64,000 nt of DNA from Bacteroides ilei. Its GTDB lineage: Bacteria > Bacteroidota > Bacteroidia > Bacteroidales > Bacteroidaceae. This document shows, one piece after another, positions 38,328 to 46,313 of the stretch. Position 1 is the first letter of the stretch; each line of letters begins with the position of its first letter. The notes under the pieces are model-generated. The model worked only from the letters and a program-made list of their open reading frames with translations. It was not told the DNA's origin and ran no database searches. The position numbers and the translations under genes are program-made. The stretch lies in NCBI RefSeq assembly GCF_900128495.1, contig NZ_LT635801.1, forward strand, positions 2,101,083-2,165,082, in the 5' to 3' direction.

Positions 38328-39707
38328 TTAATGAGATTGTTGCTGTAAGAGTAGTTCTATTTCCTGAGCCTTTTGGGTTTCTTTTTTGAACAGATTGGAT
38401 TTTTGTCCAATATCTTTACGGATATTGAAGAGTTCTTGCTCGAAGTTTTCTTTGGGAGTGACTCTGAGTCCTGTTTGCGGCAGATATATCCAGTCATTTT
38501 GTCTGATGCCTACAATCTTTCCATCTTTGACATACAGATAGCGGTCGCGAGGCTTTACATTGTCCGGATTGCTTATGAACTTGGTAAGTGTGATACCGTC
38601 AAGATCATATTTTGATTTGTCCATCTGGGCAAGTTCCAATAGAGTGGGGAAGATATCGATACTTGCAATGATGTGGTCGCTCACTTTTCCTGCCGGGATG
38701 TGGTTCTTCCATTTGATGATACAAGGAGTGCGGACACCCCCTTCGTATGCCGAGAATTTACCGTCTCTCAATGGAAGAGCAGATCCACCGTTTTCTTTCA
38801 TTTCTAGCCATGGGCCATTGTCGGAAGTGAAAATGACCATTGTGTTTTCGCTGAGTCCTTCTTTCTCTAAGAAATCAAGCAGTCGACCTACGTTCCAGTC
38901 TATTTCTTCTACGGCATCTCCATACAATCCTCTCTTACTTTTTCCTTTAAACTGTGGGGAGACAAAAAGCGGCACATGGGGCATGGAAGGAGTCAGGTAT
39001 ACAAAGAACGGCTGGTTTTTGTTTTTCCCGATAAATTCCATTGCTTTATTGAAATATCGGTATGTGGTAGTAGCCTGGTCGCATGGATATTCTATGACTT
39101 CCTTGTTTTCGAATAAAGGAGAAGCATTGTTCAGTTCTTTTTTCAGTTGGGCTTTGTTTTTGGTTCTTTTTACCAGCTGCTGGTCTTGCAAGGCTTTATC
39201 AAGATTATACCCTTCGATAAACACACAGTTGGGAGAGAATTTATGTGTGTACCCTATATACATGTCGTTGCTATAAGGGATACCATAATAATAATCAAAT
39301 CCACGATCGGTAGGAAGATATCCGTCAAGGTCGCCTAAATGCCATTTACCAAAGCATCCTGTAGCATACCCTTTTGTCTTTAGTGCGTTAGCTATCGTGA
39401 TTTTATCTGTTGGGAGTCCTTTGGAATCTGGCCAGCCTACACCTTTCACTCCATTGCGTGTGTTTAACTGCCCGGTAAGCAGTCCAGCTCTCGAAGCACT
39501 CGATACAGAAGCGGATACGTAAAAATTGGTAAGCCGAAGTCCGTCTTCAGCCATTTTGTCAAGGTTGGGAGTTTCAATTAGTGGCGAACCATAGCACCCT
39601 ATGTCTTGATACCCTTGGTCATCGGTAAGGATGATGATAAAGTTGGTTTGTGCATGACTTAACACAGGAAAAGCCAGCAACGTGGATAACATAAACTTCG
39701 TTTTCAT
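38328..39707 (-). CDS. S1-family sulfatase with Ser-x-Ala activation motif, secreted
   Basis: This is a formylglycine sulfatase of 459 residues with a signal peptide (MKTKFMLSTLLAFPVLSHA). The metal Asp pair is in ILTDDQGYQDIGCYG (D29, D30), the activation motif is SSASR (S69) followed by AGLLTGQL, CFGKWHLGD supplies the Lys/His active-site pair, and TSDNGPWLEMKENGGSA the remaining metal ligands. Here Ala replaces the usual Pro of (C/S)xPxR, a variant accepted by anSME-type maturation. The sequence resembles aryl/galactose-6-sulfatase-like S1 members more than the other three copies do. It probably ends the leftward operon GH27-GH43-sulfatase, with a 116-bp gap after the GH43 stop. Confidence 0.94.
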   Translation of the reverse strand: MKTKFMLSTLLAFPVLSHAQTNFIIILTDDQGYQDIGCYGSPLIETPNLDKMAEDGLRLTNFYVSASVSSASRAGLLTGQLNTRNGVKGVGWPDSKGLPTDKITIANALKTKGYATGCFGKWHLGDLDGYLPTDRGFDYYYGIPYSNDMYIGYTHKFSPNCVFIEGYNLDKALQDQQLVKRTKNKAQLKKELNNASPLFENKEVIEYPCDQATTTYRYFNKAMEFIGKNKNQPFFVYLTPSMPHVPLFVSPQFKGKSKRGLYGDAVEEIDWNVGRLLDFLEKEGLSENTMVIFTSDNGPWLEMKENGGSALPLRDGKFSAYEGGVRTPCIIKWKNHIPAGKVSDHIIASIDIFPTLLELAQMDKSKYDLDGITLTKFISNPDNVKPRDRYLYVKDGKIVGIRQNDWIYLPQTGLRVTPKENFEQELFNIRKDIGQKSNLFKKETQKAQEIELLLQQQSH

Positions 39708-39823
39708 TATAAAGGAATTTTAAAATTGAATGTATGCATTTTTTGTTTATTAAGTATCATTCATTGAAAATTATATTCCCCCAATACTTTCACAAGCACC
39801 GGGGGATTAACCTTAAATATGAG

Positions 39824-40993
39824 TTATTTAGCCTTAGTGGTTTGATTATTTAAATAGTTCGATTTTTGGAGGGTATAAGTCGGACCATTGCTATGGATAT
39901 TTCCATCATGATCGAACCATATCGGGTCAATAACCAATGAGGGACTTTCGGGAGCGTCGTGTGTAATTCCGTGACAGGAAATCCAGTATCTTCCATCCGG
40001 ACCGACAAAGATTTCATTGTGCCCCACTTGGTTGAACGGACTGTGTGGGTCACCTTTCCAAGTGAATCCGTTTCTGTTACATGCAGCTTTGCTTTGCGCT
40101 CCATAGAAGGGGTTTCCTTCATACTTTTTCCATGGTCCGGTAATTTTAGAAGCGGTGGCATAGCCGATTTCATATCCTCTGGTCCAGCTGGAATAAAAAA
40201 GGTAGTACTGTCCGTTTTCTTTGATGACGTAAGCTCCTTCTATTCCGATGGAATCCCAGGAGTAATACTTCTTTACTTTGGGGATGGGGCGTCCGTCGTA
40301 TCCGGGTTCCTGTACTAATTTTCCTTCTTTATCGTATTCATAATCTACCTTCCCGGGCTGGATAGCCGTTTGAGGAGTAGTCAGAAATTTTCCGGTTCCT
40401 AAATCCAATTGCGCATATCCAATACCGAATTCGCGTCCTCTGTTCCAGAATGCCCATACTTTTCCGTCTTCATCTTCGAACAGTGTCAAGTCGTTTCCGT
40501 TGGCCAATGGCTTTTCTTCTGTAATCACCTTGTAGGGGCCTTCAATACTGTCGGACACGGCATAACCGATGTGTTGTCCGGGATACCCATGCTTGGGGTT
40601 GGAACAGTTGAAGGTAGCGTAGTATTTTCCCTTGATTCTATGGATTTCAGGAGCCCAGAAACGGTTGTAATACCATTTGCTGGAATCGGGTCTTTCTATG
40701 ATGTATTTTACGAAAGTCCAGTCAGTCAGATTTGTGGATTTGTAGAGGGGAACTCCTTGATTCAGTTTTCCGTTCTGTTCCTGTCGTGCCCAATGGGGAA
40801 AAGCTGTGCCTGTGAGGTACCAGGTATTCTGGTCCTTCAGCACCTGACAGTCTCTTAATCCTTTGGGGTCTATACCTGAACGGATAGGGTTTTGATAGGC
40901 AAATGTTTCTTTTGTCTGAGAATAAGAAGTTTGGGTGTGCAGTACATGAAAAATAATAAATGTACTAATAAATAGAGTATTGATTTTTCCCAT
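39824..40993 (-). CDS. GH43-like glycosidase, secreted
   Basis: This is a five-bladed beta-propeller glycosidase of 389 residues. The ATG at 40993 (MGKINTLFISTFIIFHVLH) gives a clean signal peptide and lies 7 bp after the GH27 stop. An upstream in-frame Met would overlap that gene. Active-site candidates are the Asp in GLRDCQVLKDQNTWYLTG, the Asp in NGNDLTLFEDEDGKV and the Glu in IGIEGAYVIKENGQYYLFY, the usual GH43 order. RFWAPEIHRIKGKYYATF is the conserved WAPEIH block. It is less similar to the other GH43 enzymes of the locus. A related propeller family (for example GH117-like) cannot be excluded by eye. Confidence 0.8.
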   Translation of the reverse strand: MGKINTLFISTFIIFHVLHTQTSYSQTKETFAYQNPIRSGIDPKGLRDCQVLKDQNTWYLTGTAFPHWARQEQNGKLNQGVPLYKSTNLTDWTFVKYIIERPDSSKWYYNRFWAPEIHRIKGKYYATFNCSNPKHGYPGQHIGYAVSDSIEGPYKVITEEKPLANGNDLTLFEDEDGKVWAFWNRGREFGIGYAQLDLGTGKFLTTPQTAIQPGKVDYEYDKEGKLVQEPGYDGRPIPKVKKYYSWDSIGIEGAYVIKENGQYYLFYSSWTRGYEIGYATASKITGPWKKYEGNPFYGAQSKAACNRNGFTWKGDPHSPFNQVGHNEIFVGPDGRYWISCHGITHDAPESPSLVIDPIWFDHDGNIHSNGPTYTLQKSNYLNNQTTKAK

Positions 40994-41000
40994 TAAACAT

Positions 41001-42446
41001 TTATTTTTGAGAGGATACTTTTGTGAGTTTGAATACAGTAGCATCGTGTGCTCCTAACTGTGCAGAAAGTTTTCCTTCCACAATACCGATATTCTGTTTC
41101 TTCCACAAATCACGTGCCTGATACTTGCCGCGTAGAGATTCCAGTTCCATATTGAAAGTGACGGTAGCAGGTTTGTCTTGCAGATTGAACAGCGCAATAT
41201 AGCGTTCGCCTGTTTCGGGAACAGTGGCAGTCCAGATGGCATAACTCTTGTTCTTGAATATCTGCCGGTTGTCTGTGGAGTGCTGGTCGATGGCAAGGAT
41301 TTCATCGTTCTTGAAATATTTGTCGATGATTTCTTTGGGGGTAGAAAGCAAGTCGGCTCCAATCATCAGCGGAGAGCGTGCCATACAGAACAGAGTCATG
41401 AGCGTATTATATTCTTCTGGAGTGAAACGGCTCATGCGTTCTTTTCCTACCGGACGGTTTTGAAGTGCCAGTTTTCCAAACGGAATCATATCCGCATCCG
41501 GCCAACTGTCTTCGCCGATGTGAGAAGACCAGGCATTCAGTAAGTCAAAATTGTGATACAAATCTTCCCAATTGTCCCAGAAATCGGCTGAAACTCTCCA
41601 CATGGTAGCATTCTTCTTGATGTGTTCTGCACGGCCTAGTGGAGCTTCACCACAAGATAAACTCAGTACCATCGGGCGACCGCAGTTTTCAATGGCTTTG
41701 CGCATCATTTCGATTTCTCCTTTGTGATAGGGAGGATACATGGTGTCGTCGGCTTTAATAAAGTCTACTCCCCATTCTGCATACAATTTGAAGATAGAGT
41801 TATAGTATTCCTGTGCGCCTTCTTTAGAAGCGTCCACTCCGTACATGTTGTTACACCAGTTACATGTGTCGAAAGGTTCAGCAATGTCGTAAGCTGTAGC
41901 CTTGCTTCCCATGATTTTTGATTTCTGGGAGTAAGCCTGGCGAGCTATACCACGCATGATGTGGATACCGAATTTCATACCCTTGCTGTGTACGTAGTCG
42001 GACAGCGGTTTGAATCCTTTTCCGTTTGCTGCAGAAGGGAATCTTTTCACAGACGGAATCAGACGGCTGTATTCGTCCATGCAAAGCACCTCGAGCGGTT
42101 TGCCGTCTTTATCCAATCGGATGTCCGGATGGCCATATCGTTTGCTGGGGTTATTCCAACCTCCAGGATTATCATTAAACCAGCAGTAATCGATAACTGC
42201 ATATTCCCAGCCATGTTGTTTCAGGTTGGCAGCCATATAATCTACGATGGCTTTGAATTCCTGTTCGTTGATACGGCAGTCGTATGCATCGAAACTGTTC
42301 CATCCCATAGGAGGAGTGGGGGCCACCTTGCATTTACTTACTGTTTCTTCAGACGGCATCTGCGGAGTGATAGCCTGAGTCGTCTGGTTAAAGCCGGCCA
42401 GCATGAAGAAAGCAAGTGCGGCAGATAAGAATGTTTTATTTTTCAT
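41001..42446 (-). CDS. GH27 family glycosidase, secreted
   Basis: This is the second GH27 of the locus, 481 residues with a signal peptide (MKNKTFLSAALAFFMLAGFNQTTQA), so it acts in the periplasm or outside. It shows TPPMGWNSFDAYDC (about 48-61), WEYAVIDYCWFND, FGIHIMRGIARQAY, the nucleophile strand DFIKADDTMYP and SWPDADMIPFGKLA near the acid/base. DAYDCR in place of the DCFG of the cytoplasmic paralog suggests a different subfamily and perhaps a different sugar; alpha-galactosidase or beta-L-arabinopyranosidase are the known options. First gene of the leftward operon, 66 bp downstream of a locus operator half-site. Confidence 0.93.
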   Translation of the reverse strand: MKNKTFLSAALAFFMLAGFNQTTQAITPQMPSEETVSKCKVAPTPPMGWNSFDAYDCRINEQEFKAIVDYMAANLKQHGWEYAVIDYCWFNDNPGGWNNPSKRYGHPDIRLDKDGKPLEVLCMDEYSRLIPSVKRFPSAANGKGFKPLSDYVHSKGMKFGIHIMRGIARQAYSQKSKIMGSKATAYDIAEPFDTCNWCNNMYGVDASKEGAQEYYNSIFKLYAEWGVDFIKADDTMYPPYHKGEIEMMRKAIENCGRPMVLSLSCGEAPLGRAEHIKKNATMWRVSADFWDNWEDLYHNFDLLNAWSSHIGEDSWPDADMIPFGKLALQNRPVGKERMSRFTPEEYNTLMTLFCMARSPLMIGADLLSTPKEIIDKYFKNDEILAIDQHSTDNRQIFKNKSYAIWTATVPETGERYIALFNLQDKPATVTFNMELESLRGKYQARDLWKKQNIGIVEGKLSAQLGAHDATVFKLTKVSSQK

Positions 42447-42472
42447 GATTTATAATTATTGGGTTATTGTCA

Positions 42473-42536
42473 CAAAGTTAGGCGGACTAAAAAAGAACGG
42501 TTGGTTCCTGTGTCCGCATTCTTATTGAATTTGTAC
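42473..42536 (-). promoter_or_regulatory. PUL operator and promoter for the secreted GH27 operon
   Basis: On the minus strand, GTAC (42533-42536) and a degenerate GGAC (42512-42515 region) are 21 bp apart. TAACTTTG (42480-42473), a perfect -7 box, begins exactly 35 bp beyond the second half-site. Confidence 0.65.
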
Positions 42537-42552
42537 GTTCTCTTATTGAAGA

Positions 42553-44385
42553 TTATTGGATATACTGTGCATCGGTCTGTCCTTTTACTTGCTCTTTCTC
42601 TGTATAGGTTGAGCGGTTGGTGTCAGATACTTTTTGTTTATCTAATTTCTCTACTTTACGGTCGTAGGTATAGAGCCCGTTCATTTCATTTTCCACATCA
42701 GTCCACTGGGTATATACAGCGGCACTAAGTCCGCGACGTATGTATTCGTTGATTTGCTGGATGAATTTTACGTACTCCTTTGTCGCATTCTCCTTGTTCT
42801 TATAGTTGTGGTGTACCCAAGGTCCGTCGGCATCCCAGATGTGGCCTTCAATTTTATAACCGATGGCACCATATTCTCCATTAACGGTAGCTCTTTTGCT
42901 GCTGATAAGCGGCACGTGAGGAGGCCGATAGGAATGGTTGTCCTTAATGTGTCCCACTTCATAGTCGATACTGGGCTTCCGGGTATCGATACCACTATTG
43001 CCTGTGACAAGTCTGCTCGGATCCAGCTTCATGACATTTTCTGTGATACGCTCACAATCGTATATTCCCCAATGTTCGTTGAACACAATCCAGTTGACGA
43101 TGGAAGGGTGGTTCCAGTGGGTACGAATCATGCGTTGTAGTTCGGTTTCAAACTGTTCTTTTTCTTCTTCATTTCGTGTCTTGAAACAGTTGGGCATGTC
43201 TTGCCATACCAGTATGCCTAATTTGTCGCACCAGTAGTACCATCTCTGCGGTTCTACTTTGATGTGCTTTCGTATCATATTGAAGCCCCATTCTTTTATC
43301 TGCTGTACATCCCATTTCAAGGCTTCATCTGTGGGGGCAGTGTATATGCCGTCGGGCCAGTAACCCTGGTCCAATGGCCCCATCTGGAAAATAAATTTGT
43401 CATTAAGCGCCAGACGCTGTACACCGTTTTCGTTCTTTAATGAGATTTTGCGCATGCCCGCATAGCTTCTGATGCTGTCCACCGTTTCTCCTTTTTCGTT
43501 GGTCAGTGTGACTACCACATCATACAGATGAGGTGTGTCGGGGCTCCATGGGCGAATGCTTTGCAGGGGCAAGGTAATTTTGGTGTTAAGCACGCCTGAA
43601 TGCTGGCTTTCTGTTTTCCCTTGCGACTGGATACAGATGTTTACCTTCAGATTCTGATTGCCGGAAGCATTAACTTCTACGTGGAATGCTTTCTTGTCAA
43701 AATCAGGAATCGTATGTATGGCTGTAACATAATCTTTGTTGACCGGTTCTATCCATACGGTTTGCCAAATACCGGAAGAGGGGGAGTAACTATAGCCTTT
43801 CGGTTCGGAAAAACGTGTATTGTTTTGCTTTCCATGAGGAATGGCCTTACTGTTTCCCGGGTCATAGACATTGACAATAAGTTCCTGCTCTTTGGCGGAG
43901 AAGTCTAGAAAAGATGTTATGTCGAAAGAGAACGGATCGTATCCTCCTTTGTGGGCGCCGACCAGTTTTCCGTTCACATAGATTTCTGATTCCCAGTCGA
44001 TAGCTCCAAAATTTAGAATGATATTCTTGTCTTTCCATTCTTTGGGAAGAGTAAAAGTTCGTTTGTACCACGCCCGTTGGGTAGATAGTTGTCTTCTTAC
44101 TCCAGAAAGAGCCGATTCCCATGGATAGGGAACGAGGATTTTTTCATGAAGTTTTCTTTTTGCAGGTAACCGGTCTCCTTCTGCACACATTTCAAATTCC
44201 CATATTCCATTAAGATTTTTCCAGTCTTCCCGTTGCATAAGTGGTCTGGGATATTCTGGAAGTACATGATGGATGTCGATGTTTTTGCTCCAGGGTGTCA
44301 TTAAAGGAGCTTGCTTCATTTCCCACTTTTGTGCATAAGCGGAAAAACATACACCACAACATAATAAAAAGATAAATTTTCTCAT
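42553..44385 (-). CDS. GH2 family glycosidase (beta-galactosidase-like), secreted
   Basis: This is a retaining exo-beta-glycosidase of 610 residues from the ATG at 44385 (signal MRKFIFLLCCGVCFSAYA). An upstream in-frame extension lacks a leader. Domains in order are the N-terminal sugar-binding jelly roll (about 45-215: WKNLNGIWEFEM, VPYPWESALSGV, NFGAIDWESEIYVNGKLVGAHKGGYDPFSFDIT), the Ig-like domain (about 220-320) and the TIM barrel with GFNMIRKHIKVEP, acid/base VFNEHWG and nucleophile Glu in NGEYGAIG. It lacks the long C-terminal domains of LacZ. Galactosidase, glucuronidase and other GH2 activities remain possible. It has its own divergent promoter. Confidence 0.92.
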   Translation of the reverse strand: MRKFIFLLCCGVCFSAYAQKWEMKQAPLMTPWSKNIDIHHVLPEYPRPLMQREDWKNLNGIWEFEMCAEGDRLPAKRKLHEKILVPYPWESALSGVRRQLSTQRAWYKRTFTLPKEWKDKNIILNFGAIDWESEIYVNGKLVGAHKGGYDPFSFDITSFLDFSAKEQELIVNVYDPGNSKAIPHGKQNNTRFSEPKGYSYSPSSGIWQTVWIEPVNKDYVTAIHTIPDFDKKAFHVEVNASGNQNLKVNICIQSQGKTESQHSGVLNTKITLPLQSIRPWSPDTPHLYDVVVTLTNEKGETVDSIRSYAGMRKISLKNENGVQRLALNDKFIFQMGPLDQGYWPDGIYTAPTDEALKWDVQQIKEWGFNMIRKHIKVEPQRWYYWCDKLGILVWQDMPNCFKTRNEEEKEQFETELQRMIRTHWNHPSIVNWIVFNEHWGIYDCERITENVMKLDPSRLVTGNSGIDTRKPSIDYEVGHIKDNHSYRPPHVPLISSKRATVNGEYGAIGYKIEGHIWDADGPWVHHNYKNKENATKEYVKFIQQINEYIRRGLSAAVYTQWTDVENEMNGLYTYDRKVEKLDKQKVSDTNRSTYTEKEQVKGQTDAQYIQ

Positions 44386-44404
44386 AATGTATAAGTATTT
44401 TATA

Positions 44405-44486
44405 CAAAAATAGCCTTGAAACAAGCTAACCACTGGTTTATGCGTCCTTGAAATTGTTGCCAGCGTACACACTGCGGTTTCTGTAC
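44405..44486 (-). promoter_or_regulatory. Three-site PUL operator and -7 box for GH2
   Basis: Minus-strand half-sites are GTAC 44483-44486, GTAC 44465-44468 and a degenerate GGAC at 44444-44447 (spacings 18 and 21). TATTTTTG (44412-44405) follows 35 bp after the last. The first two GTAC copies are shared with the rightward promoter. Confidence 0.65.
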
Positions 44487-44546
44487 GCTAGTGCAAATTA
44501 TTTGTACACGAAGATAAACCTGGTAGTTTGTTTGCTTGTAATTTTG
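44465..44546 (+). promoter_or_regulatory. Three-site PUL operator and -7 box for the beta-helix gene
   Basis: GTAC occurs at 44465, 44483 and 44504 (18 and 21 bp), and TAATTTTG at 44539-44546 starts 35 bp after the third. The ATG is 23 bp beyond the -7 box. Together with the GH2 promoter this makes a bidirectional operator. Confidence 0.72.
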
Positions 44547-44568
44547 TCGCTGTAAGAACGAAGAGCGT

Positions 44569-46050
44569 ATGAGGACGAAAGTATTATTCATTGTATGCTT
44601 GTGTATTCTATGGATGGATTCCATTTACGCAGGAAACAAAACAGCCACACTTGTGACATATCCGGAGGAGAATCTTCAGGTACAACAGTCTGAATTGTAT
44701 CGTGTGTATCTGAATGATGACACGGATAATGACGTGACTATTTTCAAGAATGTCTGCAACACCTATTTCAAGGGGATGCTTGGAGAAAGGAAAAACGATG
44801 ACAAGCCTTTGACTAAATTCAAAGGCAGAAGCATTCATTGGGGACATTTCTCGTTTCAGAGAAAGGTGAAAGTTACGGTACAGGTGAATAAGAATATAGA
44901 GGGAAAAGAAATTAAAGTGTATCCGTCCAGACACAATATAAAAGTGACTAAGCAGGATACCAATTGCTTTTCTTTTGTGCTCGACCGTCCGGGACAATTT
45001 TCTGTGGAAATTGGTGAAGATGGCTACAAGGAAGGATTGTTGATTTTTGCAGATCCGATGGAAACGGATGTTCCGGCCGATTTGCCAAAATGGAAAGTGA
45101 TAGAAAAGGGTGATAAAACACTTCTCTCTACACTCTCTGTAAAAGATTCAGCCCTTTATTTTAAAAAAGGGGTACATGACATAGGAGTATATAAAGTTCC
45201 TTCAAATATAAAACGCATCTATCTGGAAGGAGGAGCTTGGGTATTTGGCTCTTTCATTATGGATGGAAAGGCTTGTTCCAATGTGAAGATTTACGGAAGA
45301 GGAATTTTGTCAGGAGCACGCTTACATCTGCGTGAATCGCACATGGTAGAAGCCAAAAATGGAGCCGACGGCATTATAGTGGATGGTATTGTAATTGCAG
45401 ACTATTCTTTCTTTGCTGTAAGGTTGTTGGGAACGGATAATGAAGTGTCTTGGACGAAGATTGTGGGAGGATGGATTTATAATTGTGACGGTATTGCTGT
45501 TTATGCCAACTCTACAATCCGGAACTGTTTTATCTGGGCCAATGATGATAATATCAAGATATATAGAGATAATATTGTGGTAGAAGATGTGGTATGCTGG
45601 CAATTGGATAATGGAGCCATTTTCCAGTTGAACTGGAGTAATTCTGTAGCAAGAAACTGTCGTGTAAGCCGGGTGGATATAGTCCGGGCAGAGTGGGATT
45701 CGGACAGACTTAACAATGGTATTTTAAGTTGCCGGAACAGTGGAGGAGCAGATGAAGGATTTGTATTTGAAGATGTGCGTACGGATACTTCGGTGACACA
45801 TATTTTCAGATTGTCTCCATTGGGTGATAAGGACCAGTTGATAAAGGACTTCCTGTTTAAAGATTGGAATGTGTTGGTAGATGTTTCAAGAGGTAAAAAG
45901 AATTATATGGAGGGAGTGAAAGGTAAGACTCCGTTGAGCGGACTCGTTTTTGAGAATTTCAGGATTAACGGAAAGGTGCTGACCGAAAAAAATATGCATG
46001 AGGTATTGAGATGGTCTATCTTAAATTGTGAAAAGATTGATTTCAGGTAA
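44569..46050 (+). CDS. GH49-like right-handed beta-helix glycosidase, secreted
   Basis: This is the third beta-helix paralog, 493 residues with a signal peptide (MRTKVLFIVCLCILWMDSIYA). An N-terminal beta domain (about 25-170) precedes the helix, whose rungs include KRIYLEGGAWVFGSF, IYGRGILSGARLH, GIIVDGIVIADYSFFAV, YNCDGIAVYANSTIRNCFIWANDDNIKIY and VVEDVVCWQLDNGAIFQLNW. The Asp residues in NCDGIAVY and ANDDNIKIY sit where clan GH-N (GH49/GH28) enzymes hold their catalytic triad. It is the best-preserved copy and the one that most clearly suggests GH49. Controlled by a three-site operator. Activity on a sulfated backbone is an inference from the locus. Confidence 0.78.
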   Translation: MRTKVLFIVCLCILWMDSIYAGNKTATLVTYPEENLQVQQSELYRVYLNDDTDNDVTIFKNVCNTYFKGMLGERKNDDKPLTKFKGRSIHWGHFSFQRKVKVTVQVNKNIEGKEIKVYPSRHNIKVTKQDTNCFSFVLDRPGQFSVEIGEDGYKEGLLIFADPMETDVPADLPKWKVIEKGDKTLLSTLSVKDSALYFKKGVHDIGVYKVPSNIKRIYLEGGAWVFGSFIMDGKACSNVKIYGRGILSGARLHLRESHMVEAKNGADGIIVDGIVIADYSFFAVRLLGTDNEVSWTKIVGGWIYNCDGIAVYANSTIRNCFIWANDDNIKIYRDNIVVEDVVCWQLDNGAIFQLNWSNSVARNCRVSRVDIVRAEWDSDRLNNGILSCRNSGGADEGFVFEDVRTDTSVTHIFRLSPLGDKDQLIKDFLFKDWNVLVDVSRGKKNYMEGVKGKTPLSGLVFENFRINGKVLTEKNMHEVLRWSILNCEKIDFR

Positions 46051-46055
46051 TATCT

Positions 46056-46119
46056 GTACATTTGAAATAAGAGTCCGTACAATAAATCAAATACAACTGA
46101 TTAATTGTTTTTTTCTTTG
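46056..46119 (+). promoter_or_regulatory. PUL-type operator/promoter between beta-helix and regulator genes
   Basis: GTAC half-sites lie at 46056 and 46077 (21 bp). TTTCTTTG at 46112-46119 sits exactly 35 bp after the second (one mismatch to TAnnTTTG). There is no gene before the terminator at 46222-46250, so it would drive a short RNA. Confidence 0.5.
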
Positions 46120-46125
46120 TGGAGA

Positions 46126-46250
46126 TGTTTTCAATAGGGTTTTAATAATTTTAGTGACATGCTTGTATGAAGGATGTTACTCTTGGTTTTCATAAAGGTA
46201 ATATTTTGTATAGGGTTAGTGAAAAAGAGGAGGGAAACTCCTCTTTTTTT
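46126..46250 (+). ncRNA. Candidate PUL-controlled small RNA
   Basis: A transcript starting about 7 nt after the -7 box at 46112-46119 would end at the strong terminator 46222-46250, giving about 125 nt. No convincing ORF lies inside. Its position between the beta-helix gene and the regulator gene, together with an operator of the same kind as the enzyme operons, suggests a sugar-inducible sRNA. Start and existence are predicted only. Confidence 0.4.
46222..46250 (+). terminator. Intrinsic terminator upstream of the regulator gene
   Basis: AAAAAGAGGAG (46222-46232), loop GGAAA, CTCCTCTTTTT (46238-46248) and a continuing T run. It ends either the beta-helix mRNA or the candidate small RNA. Confidence 0.85.
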
Positions 46251-46284
46251 ATAGGCCGGTAATCATTAATGTGTTTATATATCT

Positions 46285-46292
46285 TATCTTTG
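46285..46292 (+). promoter_or_regulatory. -7 box of the hybrid two-component regulator gene
   Basis: TATCTTTG matches TAnnTTTG exactly and lies 22 bp upstream of the ATG. No GTAC half-sites precede it at the locus spacing, so the regulator seems expressed independently. Confidence 0.5.
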
Positions 46293-46313
46293 TTGAAAAT
46301 GTAATATTATATT

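Noticed and set aside
39777..39806. CCCCC/GGGGG stem between GH43 and sulfatase as a terminator
   Set aside because: The stem is short with a long loop and no T tract in the direction of transcription, so the two genes may still be co-transcribed.
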